Shown here piece after piece: positions 62,479-64,000 of a DNA stretch of 64,000 bases. The translations under genes were made by a program, and so were the position numbers. The DNA is from Siphonodentalium dalli (lineage: Eukaryota; Mollusca; Scaphopoda; Gadilida; Siphonodentaliidae). The notes below the pieces were generated by a model, which saw only the letters and a list, made by a program, of their open reading frames with translations, was not told the origin of the DNA and did no database searches. The first letter of the stretch is position 1. Each line of letters starts with the position of its first letter. The stretch is taken from contig CP136064.1 of NCBI GenBank assembly GCA_032622095.1, positions 193,285,948 through 193,349,947 on the forward strand. The letters run 5' to 3'.

Positions 62479-62699
62479 CTCTCCTCAGAATTCGTTTGAA
62501 TGATCGCTTGACTGTTGTACAGTTCCACTTCCTTATTTTGAATTGATATTGGCACTCTTTAAGTGCGATTTTAGCCCCTTCAACGACATCAGCAACAATT
62601 TCCGGTTCCTTCCGACAAATGGTACGCTGTCGCCCCGCCAGTTTCCGGCTTTTTCTACAAATACTGTTTGGATCCATTGCGAGTGGGCTGCCTACTGCC
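62479..62699 (-). CDS. Wnt6: Wnt6 exon 2
   Basis: 221 nt: one base completing a codon, 73 codons, and one base. Acceptor TTTTATTTCCACAG before 62699; donor AGG-AGA-G|GTGTGT. Reads AVGSPLAMDPNSICRKSRKL, AGRQRTICRKEPEIV, GAKIALKECQYQF, RKWNCTTVKRSFKRILRR. AVGSPL.MDP.SICRK.R.LAGRQ is a strong Wnt6 signature, as I recall the family. ECQxQFxxRxWNCT is the general Wnt block, with an N-glycosylation sequon (NCT). The leading G would complete a Trp codon if exon 1 ends as in vertebrate Wnt6. Exon 1 with the signal peptide is not visible in the remaining 1.3 kb. Confidence 0.94.
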
Positions 62700-64000
62700 C
62701 TGTGGAAATAAAAGAAAGGTGGGTTAATGTAAACAGTATTTATTCCCAATAAAAATATTGCAAACAAATAAAATGATTGAAAAAAATTAATGTGATTGAT
62801 GATTGGAATAGGATGATAATATGAATCGTACGTGACACATATTGGAGCAACCACACGTGCTGTGCCTAAACTTTGCCTTTTATCGGCGACAAAACGCTAA
62901 GAATAATTTATGCCGTAACACAATGAAGTGGTCACGACAGAGATGGCATGCAACTTGACAAGAAACGTCGTGGATTGTACAATCTTGTCTGGATTCTGGC
63001 CCACAAATCGAAAATGACGTCAGAAAACTTGTCATGGCGTCTACATTTTTCGTTTTCATTAAGCTAACCAACGAAATTGGTATAAATGAAATTAATAGGC
63101 CTAAATCACATGTGAATTCTTCGTAAGTTGTGAAGTATAATTACTTTCATTTTCATCGCGATGGTTCATTCCCAATTTCGCGTTTTTTGGCAATCTTCAC
63201 ACTGTTGCTAACCGGACGTCATGTGACAATTTCTCAAAAATCCATATCCGCCATCTTTGAAAAATTACGATGAATATAGAAAAAACGATATGACGTCATT
63301 AACCTGCACCTAAGGTATAAACAACCACCTGGTGGTTGCTATAAAAAGGCTGTGGTAGCTTTTTCGTCTGTCCTCTCCCAGATCGCCCAAAAAAGGTTGG
63401 AGGGGGTGAATGAACCGTGCACATATATCCACAAAAGATTGTGGATAATAATAAATGTGGACGTACACTTCAGGTACTATAATTCAGCTACCGAGCAATG
63501 GATGTCATGTGTGATATTTCATATCGATGTATTTCTGTATAACATCGATGCTAATGATATATTTTCCGAACATGCTTCTATTCTAGTGAGTATTAGAACT
63601 GAACACCAGTCCTTCCCAGGAGACGGGAGCAATTACTCTCCAACCTGCATGCAATTTTCAATTGACGGGTGCTTAAATTTGCACTCGTCCGTCCCTCTTG
63701 TGTTGATTCAATATTGAACTATTTGAAGGTTTATTTAGATCGTTTTCCGTCTCTCAATTTAAATATGGGCACGTGGAAGTGTAACTTAACATAGGTCTAG
63801 CCGACAACATTTTGTTTGAGAAAACCTAACTTACGATTATATTACGGGTGTAATTACAGTCATCTTCTGAATTCCGGGAGCAAATAAGTGCTCTCGCTGT
63901 GTTTTCCTCATGGGAAGGACTGGAACACTCAAAACGGGAGCTTAACTTTCCGCCCACTATATCGGCTGATAATTGCGCGTCTCTTTTTATTAGCCTTATT
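62700..64000 (-). other. Probable Wnt6 intron 1; no exon 1 found
   Basis: No minus-strand signal-peptide-like frame followed by a phase-2 donor was found. On the plus strand a TATAAAAAG (63340-63348) precedes a 121-codon frame (63352-63717) with no ATG near its start and no recognised motif. I do not call it a gene. Confidence 0.5.

Noticed and set aside
62880-63071. Candidate Wnt6 exon 1 on the minus strand
   Set aside because: The 63-codon frame has no signal peptide and no phase-2 donor at its end.
63352-63717. 121-codon plus-strand frame downstream of TATAAAAAG
   Set aside because: It begins with GTG, has no early ATG, no known motif and no splice support. Could be chance.

Overview
This is eukaryotic genomic DNA: AT-rich, intron-bearing and crowded with repeats. 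Three identifiable exons on the minus strand and one on the plus strand encode Wnt ligands. The plus-strand exon (2065-2402) is the 3' terminal exon of a Wnt1 gene. The three minus-strand exons (62479-62699, 52527-52801, 44726-45187) join in phase to give most of a Wnt6 gene. Wnt1 and Wnt6 are neighbours in the ancestral bilaterian Wnt9-Wnt1-Wnt6-Wnt10 cluster. Here they lie tail to tail about 42 kb apart. The repeat style (many hairpin elements, GTCC-rich MITEs, a Penelope-like retroelement) suggests a lophotrochozoan, probably a mollusc, but that is inference. The species cannot be named from the window.

Layout. 1-2064 is the last intron of Wnt1; its earlier exons are outside. 2065-2402 is the Wnt1 terminal exon, followed by its 3' UTR. 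3.0-27.7 kb is intergenic and holds Mutator-like MITEs, 767-814 bp and 350 bp tandem repeats, foldback elements, three TTAA-flanked MITEs and a broken protein-coding relic near 24.1-25.3 kb. 27.7-39.1 kb holds a (TA)n tract and a head-to-tail dimer of a Penelope-like element (PLE), flanked on both sides by the same 1.24 kb of host DNA. 38.7-42.3 kb is a large terminal-inverted-repeat element that the PLE dimer interrupted. 42.3-44.7 kb has hairpin repeats, including a nested cruciform. 44.7-62.7 kb is Wnt6 with two long introns (7.3 and 9.7 kb) full of foldback elements. 62.7-64.0 kb is probably Wnt6 intron 1; exon 1 was not found.

The most notable system is the PLE. Each copy has an ORF1 (483 codons: basic N-terminus, Pro/Ser/Thr linker, C-terminal SGNH-hydrolase-like domain) and an ORF2 (Penelope-type reverse transcriptase plus GIY-YIG endonuclease). 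ORF2 has no ATG upstream of its conserved N-terminal motif. It overlaps ORF1 in the -1 frame by only 16 nt, and that overlap contains the canonical slippery heptamer TTTAAAC, in the correct register, directly before the ORF1 stop codon. This predicts an ORF1-RT-EN fusion made by programmed -1 ribosomal frameshifting. The 5' leader of the complete copy contains a hammerhead-ribozyme-like motif, as is known for PLEs. The two copies differ at only two positions that I could find in the coding regions, so the insertion is recent or still active.
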